Positions 47,693 through 64,000 of a stretch of DNA of 64,000 nt are shown in pieces. The position numbers and the translations under genes are program-made. The stretch is from Cordia subcordata (taxonomy: Eukaryota > Streptophyta > Magnoliopsida > Boraginales > Cordiaceae): assembly GCA_028554755.1 (NCBI GenBank), contig JAPTOF010000005.1, positions 9,805,501 to 9,869,500 on the forward strand, read 5' to 3'. Within the stretch, counting starts at the first letter, position 1. Each line of letters starts with the position of its first letter. The notes under the pieces are model-generated. The model searched no databases and was not told the origin of the DNA. It saw nothing but the letters and a program-made list of their open reading frames with translations.

Positions 47693-50600
47693 ATGTCTTC
47701 CACAGGTGGAAAGTTTGAAATCGAGAAGTTTGACGAGAGAATGAGTTTCAGTCTTTGGAGGATCAAATTCAAGGCATTTATGACAATGCAAGGACTTTGG
47801 AAAGTCATTGAAGAAGTGATCCCGGAAAAGACGGAACCAGCAGTGAAAGAAGAACTCGAAGCGAAAGCCTTGAGTGCAATACATATGTCCGTGACAAATG
47901 AAGTATTGCTAGAGATTGCTGAGAAGACGACAGCAGTTGAGGCTTGGAATACTTTGGTGGAATTGTATGCATCTAAATCTCTCACCAATCGCCTCTACTT
48001 GAAGAAGCGATTGTATCATCTTAGAATGAAAGAAGGTACGTCACTAAAACAACACCTTGATGAGTTTACCTCTTGTTTTATTGCTTTGAAGGATGTTGGT
48101 GTTAAAATTGATGACGAAGATCAAGCTATGATTGTATTATGCTTTTTACCGCCTTCATATATGAACTTTGTGGACACTATGTTGTACGGGAGGGATAAAA
48201 TTACCTTTGAAGATGTGATTACTTCATTAAAATCGAAGGATCTTCAAACACATATTCCGGGACATAGGGAAGAAGTTCATGGGGAAGGTTTAGTGAGTAG
48301 AGGGAGATCGGAGAATAGAGGGGGATCTTCAAATAGAAAGAAAAACAAGTCAAGTTCAAAATCAAGAACAAGGAAGTTACGCTGTTTCGAATGTGGTGAA
48401 AAGGGTCACATTAAGAAAGAATGTCCAAAACTGAAAAAGGTGGAGAATTCAGCTACTGTGGTGGAGAGTGTTGACAGTGATGGAAATAACTCGAGTAGTA
48501 CCGGGGAAGTTTTGACTGTGAGTGGATCACAGTGGCATAATCAATGGATTCTTGATACTGGTGCAACGTTCTATATGTGTCCTAGGCGCGACTGGTTCTC
48601 TTCTTATTCCAAAAGAGAAGGGAAAGTCTTTCTAGGTAATGATCTTTCGTTGAAGGTGGAGGGAATGGGTATAGTAAATATCAAGATGTTTGATGGTATT
48701 ACAAGATTTCTCGAGTGTTGGCATGTACCGGAGCTAAAGAAAAACTTGATTTCTCTTGGGCGTTTGGATTCTCATGGATACAAATTCCGAAGTGAGAATG
48801 GTGTCTTAAAGGTGACCAAAGGTGCAATTGTGCTCTTGAAAGGGAACTTGACTGGCGGCCTATATGTCCTTCAAGGTAATCTGATTCACAGGTGTTGCAG
48901 CTGTTACATCCGAGGAGAGTGATAATGACACTACGCAGTTGTGGCACAAAAGGTTGGGCCATATGAGCAAGAGGGGACTGACCGAGCTGAGTAAGAGGGA
49001 TTTGCTTTGTGGACAAAGAACTAGAAAGCTTGAATTCTGCGAGCATTATGTCTTTGGAAAGCAAACCAAGGTGAAGTTCAGCAAGGGGCAGGAGAACACC
49101 AAAGGCACACTTGATTATATTCATTCTGATCTTTGGGGTCCTAATAAAGTTCCTTCCAAGAAAGGTGCCAGGTATTACATCACTTTTATTGATGCATACT
49201 CTCGGATGGTGTGGGTATACTTCTTGAAAACTAAAGATGAGGCGTTTCCAACATTTGTCGAGTGGAAGATGTTGATTGAGAAATAGACTAGTAAACAAAT
49301 TAAACGTCTTAGGACTGACAATGGGTTGGAATATTGCAATAAAGAGTTTGATGAGTTCTGCAGGAAACATGGCATTGTGAGACACCGCACATGTGTAGGG
49401 ACACCACAACAGAATGGAGTTGCAGAACGCATGAATAGAACTCTGGTGAAGAGAGCTCGTTGTATGCTATCCCAATCTGGTTTGAGTCAAGAATTTTAGG
49501 CTGAAACCGTCAATACGGCATGTTACTTGGTGAATAGGTCTCCATCCAAAGCTATTGAATTGAAAACTCCTTTTGAGTTATGGTCTGGTAAGCCTGCTGA
49601 CTACTCTCGATTGAGGGTGTTCGGTTGCCCTGCATACGCTCACGTGAAGGATGGCAAGTTGGAGCCGAGGGCAAAGAAATGCATATTTCTATGCTATGCA
49701 TCCGAGAGAAAAGGTTACAGGTTGTGGTGCACAAATCCAAAGTCTCCAGGTTTCCTCATCAGCAGGGATATCATATTCAATAAGTCTGCTTTATTAGACC
49801 AAAAAAAAGAGAAAGCGGTAGCTGGTTTAGACCACGGTGTCAAAGAGCAGGTGGAGATATTTGCTGATGTTCCAAATGTTCCATCTAGCAATAGTAGCAG
49901 TCAAATTCAGCTGACTCAACCAACTGAGGTACATGATCAAAATGTGCCCAACAATGTATGCAAAGATTGCCATTGAGCGAGAAAGGAGACAGATTAGAGA
50001 GCCTCAAAGGTACGGATACGCTGATCTTGTTGCTTATGCTTTGACTGTTGCCGAAACAATTGAAAGACATGAGCCAAATTCATACAAAGAGGCCATATCT
50101 GGGAAAGATTCTGCTCAGTGGGTGAGTGCCATGAGTGAGGAGATTAAGTCTCTTCATAAGAATCAAACGTGGGAGCTTGTTGAATTGCCTAAAGGACAGC
50201 GAGTTGTCGGTTGCAAATGGGTTTACAAGAAAAAGGAAGGTACTCTAGGGGTTGAAGGTCCTCGATACAAGGCACGGTTGGTGGCAAAAGGCTATACACA
50301 AAGGGAGGGTGTTGACTTCAACGAAGTGTTCTCTCCAGTTGTGAAGCATAGTTCCATCAGGGTTTTACTTGCCTTGGTTGCTCTTTATGACTTAGAGCTT
50401 GAGCAGCTAGATGTGAAAACGGCGTTTTTGCATGGTGATCTTGAAGAGCAAATTTACATGAGTTAACCAGAGGGGTATATAGTTCCTGGTAAGGAGAACC
50501 ATGCTTGCAAATTGAAGAAATCCTTGTATGGGTTGAAGCAGTCACCTCGGCAATAGTATAAGAGATTTGCCACATTCATGGTAGGTGCTGGATGCACAAG

Positions 50601-51648
50601 GAGTGTCTATGACAGCTGTGTGTATCTCAAAAGGCTTCCAGATGGTTCGTTTGTGTACTTGTTGTTGTATGTCGATGATATGCTTATTGCTGCTAAAAGC
50701 ATGTCTGCAATCGACGAATTAAAGAAGCAGCTAGGTGATGAGTTTGAGATGAAGGATCTTGGAGCAACAAAGAAGATTCTTGGCATGGAGATTCACAGAG
50801 ATAGAAATGCTGGGAAGTTGTTCTTGTCTCAACAGAGTTATATTGAGAAAGTGCTAAAGCGTTTCGGGATGCTGAAAGCAAAGCCTGTGAGTGTGTCGCT
50901 TGCTGCTCATTTCAAGTTGTCTGCAGATTTGTCACCTAAAACTGAGGAGGAGGTGGAGCATATGTCTCATGTTCCATACTCGAGTGCTGTTGGTAGCTTG
51001 ATGTATGCTATGGTGTGCACTCGACCTGATATTTCACATGCAGTTAGTGTTGTGAGCAGGTATATGGCATCACCTGGGAAAACACACTGGGAAGCGGTGA
51101 AATGGATAATGAGATATTTGCGTGGCACTGCGAATATAGGATTGCTATTTAGCAAGATGACTGGAGATTGCGCGAGGTTGGTGGGTTATTGTGATTCAGA
51201 CTTTGCGGGTGACCTTGATAAGAGAAGATCTCTGATGGGTTACGTGTTTACTCTCTCTGGATGTGCTATCAATTGGAAAGCGACATTACAGTCTACTGTG
51301 GCATTGTCGACTACTGAAGCGGAGTACATGGCAATTGCAGAAGCTGTGAAGGAGGCCATGTGGTTACAAGGCCTGGTTCGTGATCTTGGACTGCAGCAAG
51401 ATACAAGTACAGTCTTTTGTGATAGCCAGAGTGCAATACATCTGACGAAGAATCAGATGTATCATGAGAGGACTCAACACATTGATATCAGATATCATTT
51501 TATCAGAGATGTTGTATTACAAGGAATTATATCGGTGCAGAAGATATCTACCCATGAGAATCCAGCAGATATGATGACTAAGGTGGTTCCAGTCAGCAAG
51601 TTTAAGCATTGTTTGGACTTGGTTACTATTTGCGGTGCAGAGCATTGA
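47693..51648 (+). pseudogene. Copia Gag-Pol (gag, protease, integrase, RT, RNase H), disrupted
   Basis: The gag start ATG is at 47693. Gag has a CCHC knuckle from residue 231 (CFECGEKGHIKKEC), and the protease has DTGA from residue 288. A frameshift near 48885-48895 separates the protease part from the pre-integrase (LWHKRLGHM) and integrase. Stops lie at 49284-49286 and 49497-49499 in the integrase, with a frameshift at about 49930-49970. Further stops lie at about 50464-50466 and 50555-50557 in the reverse transcriptase. YVDD sits at 50668-50679. The RNase H part, including [10 protein letters not shown], ends at TGA 51648. The domains otherwise look complete, but the element cannot make its proteins. 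Confidence 0.95.
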
Positions 51649-51719
51649 GCTCTTAGAGGCAGTTGGCTGCAGAGATGATGGTGTATTGATTGGAGCGAAT
51701 ACGTGCCAAGGTGGAGATT

Positions 51720-52052
51720 TGTTGAATGTGGCCCGTATTCTTAGGCAACAAGAATAGCAGATTTCCTTGTTAGCATATTATCTTATTCGCTTGTTACCTT
51801 TTGTAGCACATAATTAATTAGTTGCCTTTTCTGCTTAATAGGTTTAGGAAACCTTTGCACTATAAATATGTGGCAATACTCATTATGTTATGTGTAAGAG
51901 AGAAACCAAAGTGAGAGCCTTGTAGCTTTCGTGATCAGTAATAGAATTATTCTCTGCTGCCCGTGAACGTAGGCTTCAAAGACGAACCACGTAATTTCTT
52001 GTGTCCGTTATTTCTTCTCGTATTCTTCGTGTTTGCATGTTTTTCCCCAACA
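51720..52052 (+). repeat. 3' LTR of the copia element
   Basis: 333 bp, preceded by a polypurine tract (aaggtggagatt, 51708-51719) and followed by the AGAAT target duplication copy (52053-52057). Confidence 0.96.
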
Positions 52053-52057
52053 AGAAT

Positions 52058-53200
52058 GTTTGCCAGAGAGTTCTGAAAGGTGGGAAAATTTTGAGTAAAC
52101 AAAGCCATGTTGCTTTAATAGGGGCTTTATGTAGAGTTAATGAAGGATTGTTAGCTAAAAAGGTTGTTAGAGAAATGAAAGATAAGGGTTGTTATAGAGT
52201 TGATGATTTGAGTTATTTTTTGATGTTCCAATGTTTTTGTAGAAATGGGGATGTGAATGAGGCTGATTTGATCTTGACGAAATTGGTGAAAAGAAAGCTT
52301 GAGATTGATGTAAATATATATGGGAATTTTATTTGTGCTCTTTGTAAATCCGGAAAATTTAGGGAGGCGGATAAATTGTTCCTTAAATTGATAAAATGTC
52401 ATGCTTCTCAAGGGGCAAAAGAAGTTGGTATTTTAAAGGAGGGGAGGAGGGCTATTTTGCAATTGAAATGTGCGGGTAATATTCCGAAAATGATGGCTTA
52501 TGAGGCAAATTTTAGGTCATTGTGCAGTGTGGGGAAGCTTGACGATGCAGAAGTGTTGTTGAAGAAGATGATGAGGATGCGAATAGTGCCAGAAATTTGC
52601 GTTTATGGGTCATTAGTCAAGGCCTTATTTAGGGTCGGTAGGGATGAAGATGCTTTCAAGTTCTTTAATGTTGAGAGGAAGAAAGGGTTTGCAAGAGTTG
52701 AAGAGATGGCAAGATACATGATTAGGGCGCTATGTGAAAGGGGAAACTTGATGATGCTCTTGAGATTTTCAATGATATAATGAGAAGCTATGGAGCATTT
52801 GCTTGTGTGGAAATATGCAATTATCTTCTTGATAGCTACTGGAGAGAAGGAAGGGTTGGCTAACGCAGAATGCTTGTTTGAGAAATTGCAGAATGGTATC
52901 TTCGGGAAGCCTGGTGCATTAACTTACACCATCATGGTTACTGGATACTGCAAGGAAGGTAACATTTCCCAGGCGCTTCTCATCTTCAAAGAAATGCGAT
53001 GGAGAAATATTCCCGTAAATGGAAGTCTATACATGGCGATCATCAGAGGATTGTGTGCTTGTGGGAGGGTAGAAGACGTGCTTGAATCCCTCAGTGACAT
53101 GATTGAAAATGCATGTCTGGTGTCAGGCAAAAGATGGAAAGCGATTCTCCATCCGATATCTACTACTACTCAGGGCATTGATTGTTGGTCTTGCAGCTGA
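52058..53200 (+). pseudogene. PPR protein gene, 3' part, with two frameshifts
   Basis: Continues the 5' part in frame. It shows several pentatricopeptide repeats, for example DLSYFLMFQCFCRNGDVNEA, NIYGNFICALCKSGKFREA, ICVYGSLVKALFRVGRDEDA and LTYTIMVTGYCKEGNISQA, in the 35-residue period of the family. A one-base loss near 52749 moves the frame, and a second change near 52850 moves it again. Neither is due to the copia insertion. The reading ends at 53200 with the stop after CWSCS. Dead copy; gene family and orientation are clear, organelle target is not. Confidence 0.8.
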
Positions 53201-53223
53201 AGAAATGAAACAGAAATTACGAG

Positions 53224-53330
53224 CCTGTTTGGCTTATTTTGCTGCTTACAAGCACTTAGAAAAAAACACTCTCTTACATATTTTTTATTATTTGCAGCTT
53301 ATAAGCCCCAAATAAGCTTAGCCAAACAGG
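53224..53330. mobile_element. Small MITE-like element with CCTGTTTGGC inverted ends
   Basis: The ends read cctgtttggcttattttg and, reversed, ccaaataagcttagccaaacagg, an inverted match of roughly 20 bases with a gap. The 107-bp size and non-coding interior fit a miniature inverted-repeat element of hAT-like type. A target duplication is not clear. It lies just after the PPR pseudogene stop. Confidence 0.6.
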
Positions 53331-53531
53331 ATCTAATTTGCATTTTAGCATCATGAATAAGCAGGTATTAATTATCTGTTCTTTGAACAAGTAACACTTG
53401 GGAAAAAACACTCTCTTACATGTTTTTTATTATTTGCTGCTTATAAGCCCCAAATAAGCTTAGCCAAACAGGATCTAATTTGCATTTTAGCATCATGAAT
53501 AAGCAGGGATTAATTATCTGTTCTTTGAACA
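53261..53531 (+). repeat. 142-bp-period tandem duplication taking in part of the MITE
   Basis: 53261-53389 and 53403-53531 are nearly identical: aaaaaacactctcttacat, then ataagccccaaataagc, then ttatctgttctttgaac. The second copy repeats the right part of the MITE-like element plus about 60 bases of flanking DNA. It looks like one recent local duplication. Confidence 0.85.
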
Positions 53532-53539
53532 GAATTCCT

Positions 53540-56440
53540 GCACCATGTACTTCTGTACATATCAACATGTCTTTTATTCTTCTCATGCTTGCGATGTTCT
53601 TGTGATAATCCTTAAATATTGGTAGATCTACTTATTGTGCGATCAACTTCTATTGCATCTTCACTTGAACCTCAAATTGTTTTTCTTTTTCTTGGCAGTT
53701 TTAAAAACAGATCACTGGTAGACTGATTTTAGTAATGCTCCAAAGATGCTTGTTAGGACCTGATGAATCAACTCAATTGAGGCTACAAGACGATTAAAAG
53801 ATAGTGCAAGCTTCGCCCAGAAAACACGTAAAAATGGGAACAAGCATACAGCCACCATCATCAATGTTGGTAGTGGTGAAACATCCGAAGCCCTAAACCA
53901 TCAACCTGCAAATTCATCCCTTCACATATACTCAGAACTGGAGTCAATATGCTGACTCAAGCACGAAATTTGATCCTTGTCCCCTAGTCTAGGTTGATGG
54001 CCCTGACTTGATGGTTAAATTTTGTGGCATGTGCTTCCACCCGGAATTTAACAATTCGTGGTCGAATTCCACCAGATGTCCAATGGTTAGACTCCACCGA
54101 TTGAGTTCCTTTTGTATCAAAGAAAGAAAAAGAAAAATATCATCCAGCAGACTTGATTGTAATGGAGAGAATGAAACAACTTTTGCAGGAAGTAATTACA
54201 AGAAACTGGCAGGTAATGGAAACCCGGAATTTGCAGATTGAAAAATGACATATTGTTCCTTTCTTTATCCCCTCGTATAAATAAGGCGTTGAACAAATCT
54301 GTACAAAAGGTGGAAGCAAATTTACACCATTATGATAGTTGGATTTTCTTTGACTTTTGATGTTTCTGGGTTGTCAACGGTTACATTGCTTTGTTACTAC
54401 AACACATTTATGGCCTCTAATCTAGAAAGTAGTATAATGTACATCGTCTCCAAGGCTTCTGGCCATAAAATGACAAGGCAAATAACTCGGTGGACTTGAT
54501 CTTTTGTTGCATCAGCCACACAAGTAAAAATTGCCCAACATGATCCAGTGAAATTTGGTTTTGAAAATATACTGCATATGCACCATGGCTGCAAATCGAA
54601 GTTTAGCTTGTCTTGAATATCCAGAGCTCTTGAAGAACCTGTTCCTTTCTAACTTTGATTTATGGTGATGGAGTGCCAATAAGCAGAGGCCTTTATATCA
54701 CTTCTAGAATTTAAGAGCAGGGTCCACGTCCTGCATTCTAAGTAAATACAAATATCAGAATAGAAGACAAGTAATCCATTGATGAGAGAAAAAAAAAGGA
54801 AAAGAAAAATGAAACATAAGAAAAGCAATTCTTGGTCACACGAAAGAGAAGTGGGAAGACAGTAAGCATTTTGTCAGAGTATGTGATTACCATATATCAA
54901 GAGTAAGAGACAGATTGATGGAGGGATGATTCCATGACAAATGCCAACACATCTAGAATGTACTTGGTGCCAAAAAATATGACTTTGTATTGTTAATGCA
55001 CGGGACGGATTACTATTAAATGCATAAGGCTCGATTGAGAATCACTAAGGTATAGTTGCTAGTCCAACCACGAGGTAGGAAGCTTCTATCTATTGGCACA
55101 AGACTAGGAAGAAGTACTCTTTATCCTGAACAAGTCAGTCCAAGTTGTATGGACCAAAACAATATCCTAAGCCAGAGAGCAACTATATAGATGAGTTCTT
55201 TCCAGGATTTGACATCTCCAAGTAGCATCTCTTATACCCAAACCATATTTATAAAGCGAGCTTCTATTATTCTCAAATCTCTTTACATCTCAGTGCATCC
55301 ATTTTGACGTCTCCATTTCCATAATCTTTCTTTTCCTGGTCAATAATAAACTTTTCTACATTTGATTTCAACTACTAAAACCAAGACCTCTTCCACGATT
55401 TAGACCCTCTAGTCTCCTAATCAGCTTTTTGCACAGAAAAAGTATCCGTTGTTTTCTTTGTTTCAGTCAAAGCAATTCTCAAGGACCTGTATTTCTTCTT
55501 AAATCACGTCCTCAAACTATTGCAATGCAATATACACTAAATAATTAAAAGATAATTTTCCTTCTCTTTGTACAAGCCTCCAAGCTCGTTTAAAATAGCA
55601 TTTAAAAAGAGCACTCTTCTATATAACTTCTGAAAAAATTGGTGGTTCTTAGAAGCTCAAATTTCTGGATTCTGATGAAAAATTTAGTTTTTCTTTCCTT
55701 TTTTTATTTTTTTCTTTTTGAATTTCAACTTTTTTTAAAACTTAATCCAAATACTTGTTGCAAAAAAGACGTATTTTTCATGAAAAGTTCTTTTTCTTAA
55801 AATGAAAAAGCCAATCCAAATGGGCCCTTAAACTCTCACATGCTCTACATGCTCCAAGATACTTGTTAGAATATCCAATTCCTCTCAGAGATAAATCATA
55901 AACTCAGGCAATCATGATTGAAATTCAGTTACACGCTGCAGTTTCAGCATCTCTTTGACAAGACTGGCTTTCTTAGCATTTTTGGTTCTATAACACAACG
56001 AGAACACAGTCTAGGGGAAAGGCCATATTAAATGGCACCATACACAATATAAATAATACCACATGCATTACAAAAACACATCATCTTGTGCAAGGATAGC
56101 AGAATAGTTCACCCAGTCCAAATAAGATCCTTCATGTTATTTCAACTATTATTGAAATTACAAATAAGAAACCAAAATTTATTTTGGTAGATGAATCTTG
56201 AGAACATGGGTGAAGTTCTTTCATGCAGATTCTCATCTTTAAACTCTAGCACTAGTGTTCGATAATCTTTCAGTCATCTAGACATACCTATTCCCAACAA
56301 GAAGAAAACCCATAGTAAGAAATTTAATGTCCAACACAAGACCCCACAACTCCAACAGGTGATACGTGTACCGGGCAAACTCAAAGGTTTTAAATAGCCT
56401 TAACCTTGGTATCTAGAAGACAGATTAACTGCTACCCCAA
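53540..56440. other. Intergenic stretch between PPR pseudogene and BEACH gene
   Basis: AT-rich with short reading frames only. The stretch 55600-55830 has much simple T-rich sequence. I see no gene, RNA gene or element I can name. Confidence 0.4.
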
Positions 56441-56454
56441 ATGTATTGCAAGAT

Positions 56455-56698
56455 CACATGTTATCCCTTTTGTTGCCCTGCTGAACCCACAGACTGTTAC
56501 GAAAGGGAACTATACAGACTTCTTCAATCTATCATAGGGACCAACATAATCTTCTTATTCTTTCTTTTCTATTTTCCACATGTTATCCCTTTTGTTCCCT
56601 TGCTGAACCCAGAGACTGTTACAAAAGGGAACTATACAGACTTCTTCAATCTATCATAGGGACCAACATATTCTTCTTATTCTTTCTTTTCTATTTTC
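56455..56698 (+). repeat. 122-bp tandem duplication
   Basis: 56455-56576 and 56577-56698 both run from cacatgttatcccttttgtt to ttctattttcc with a handful of differences. Located in the 3' region beyond the BEACH gene. No role visible. Confidence 0.85.
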
Positions 56699-56714
56699 CC
56701 CATAAGATGGGGGA

Positions 56715-56715
56715 T

Positions 56716-56747
<32 letters not shown>

Positions 56748-56752
56748 GGGGG
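56715..56752. repeat. (GA)n followed by poly-G tract
   Basis: Alternating GA then about 16 G in a row. This kind of tract is prone to sequencing and assembly error. Confidence 0.9.
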
Positions 56753-57156
56753 CGAGTAGTAAATTATGACAAAGATAAAATGACTTCTAATATATCACAG
56801 ACAGGAACGTCTCAAATTACTTGTATAGCATTTTCTTCTTGCTCTCCCCAGTTGTGATTCTCATTCATTACTATCCAGATTACCATACTAATAATGTTAT
56901 CACAGCTGTTATTCCCATTATGTTTGGGGCCTTGGAGAAAGGGAGGAGGGGGTTTCAACAGAAGAGAGTAACAATGAAACAAAATGACAATACCATCTCA
57001 GAAAATGCAACACCACATAGTCATATAGGATAGTCTTCAAACAAATCCAATGAGCTAAATATCATGAGCCTCAAACAAATTAACAATGGCAGCATACCTT
57101 GGATAAATTCACTGATCAAATTGAAAAGATCCATTAGTGAAGTCCCTCGCTGTCTC

Positions 57157-63486
<6,330 letters not shown>

Positions 63487-63823
63487 CTAAAATGTACAAC
63501 AAATAAATGTGAGGCATCACAGGAGATGGTAACTAGAAAAATAAGACATCATCAAAAGCCATTACTAATTTCACATGTTCCGTGTCTGAGCTCAACGCAG
63601 CCTGAAGGAGCTGCTTTCATCATACACTATCATGCATACGCAAGTTGTTAACAAATCTTAGAAAATTCTGGTATTACATGAACTATGTTTGAGAAAAAGA
63701 GAAATCAGAATTTTAAACCACCTCAGCTAGTAAGTTCATAATCATAGACATCAACATTGTAATGACTGGGAGGAAATGTAGCATGACCCTGGGTAATACT
63801 ATTACTGCAAGTTCATCATAACA

Positions 63824-64000
63824 TGTTGGTGAGTCCCACACTCTTGAAACAGACGTAGCATGTTGTTTCATGTCCCGCATCGGAACAGGAGATTTATTAT
63901 TCATTGTATTTGACCCTATATAAGAAGGGCCTTATATGTTATTTTTTCAATACATAGCATTACTCCCTTGATGTCTCTCTTTTTCTCTCAATATCATTAC
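63824..64000 (+). mobile_element. Possible LTR or solo-LTR start in a BEACH gene intron
   Basis: Sequence beginning TGTTGGTGAGTCCCACAC includes atgtcccgcatcggaacagg, the kind of TGTCCCACATCGG box common in plant LTRs. A TATA box (ccctatataag) lies at about 63912-63922, followed by a CT-rich start region to the window edge. It lies in the intron upstream of the exon ending at 63486. The second end is outside the window, so this remains a guess. Confidence 0.4.

Larger units (their letters stand above)
46467..52052 (+). mobile_element. Full-length Ty1/copia retrotransposon (Tork/Tnt1-like) inside a PPR gene
   Basis: The 5586-bp element has LTRs 46467-46799 and 51720-52052 (333 bp each, TGTTGA...CCAACA) and a 5-bp AGAAT target duplication. 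It has a tRNA-Met primer site just after the 5' LTR (TGGTATCAGAGC from 46803) and a polypurine tract before the 3' LTR (51708-51719). The internal region encodes Gag-Pol in copia order. The LTRs differ at 9 of 333 positions (2.7%). With a generic plant rate of 1.3e-8 per site per year this would be about one million years, but the rate for this host is unknown. The element stands in the same direction as the PPR gene. Confidence 0.97.

Noticed and set aside
63713..63904. Minus-strand open frame of 63 codons near the right edge, as a possible upstream BEACH exon
   Set aside because: No resemblance to the BEACH family that I can place, no fitting splice sites, and it overlaps the LTR-like sequence on the other strand.

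Overview
The window is nuclear DNA of a flowering plant. The host genes have many GT-AG introns, the gaps are AT-rich, and the sequence between genes is dominated by retroelements and endogenous pararetrovirus. The gene families (UPL-type HECT ligase, BEACH/WD40 protein, twin-CX9C protein, PPR protein) are plant-specific in form and look eudicot. An asterid host is possible but not shown.

Layout: (1) 1-9416 holds two broken copies of one Caulimoviridae-type endogenous pararetrovirus joined head-to-head near 4325. Copy A (minus strand) runs off the left edge and lacks the protease-RT-RNase H block. Copy B (plus strand) keeps that block and stops in the first bases of the tRNA primer-binding site. 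(2) 10560-11046 is a decayed RNase H fragment of LINE type, and 11046-14283 is a 5'-truncated Ty1/copia element, both on the minus strand. (3) 15930-31816 is a 16-exon gene for a HECT E3 ubiquitin ligase of the UPL1/UPL2 class, with a predicted protein of 3669 residues, an intron in the 5' UTR and a 6.6-kb exon. (4) 33308-36506 is a repeat block bounded by inverted repeats of about 315 bp. It contains a tandem multimer of a miniature LTR element (TRIM) with four LTRs and three internal segments, plus a Ty3 integrase-tail remnant. (5) 39640-41711 is a five-exon gene for a small twin-CX9C (CHCH) protein, minus strand. (6) 45990-53200 is a PPR gene split by a full-length Ty1/copia element (46467-52052, 333-bp LTRs, 5-bp target duplication) and further damaged by two frameshifts. 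(7) 57157-63486 is the C-terminal part (11 exons, 1081 residues) of a BEACH-WD40 gene, minus strand, whose 5' end lies beyond the right edge.

Three host loci look functional: the UPL ligase, the CHCH protein and the BEACH protein. They have no evident functional link and do not form an operon-like unit. I found no convincing new enzymatic system. The most unusual features are structural: the head-to-head pararetrovirus pair with an internally deleted partner, the copy ending at the replication primer site, the TRIM multimer, and the retrotransposon-split PPR gene. Exon boundaries were worked out by hand from splice consensus, reading frame and family resemblance, without transcript evidence.
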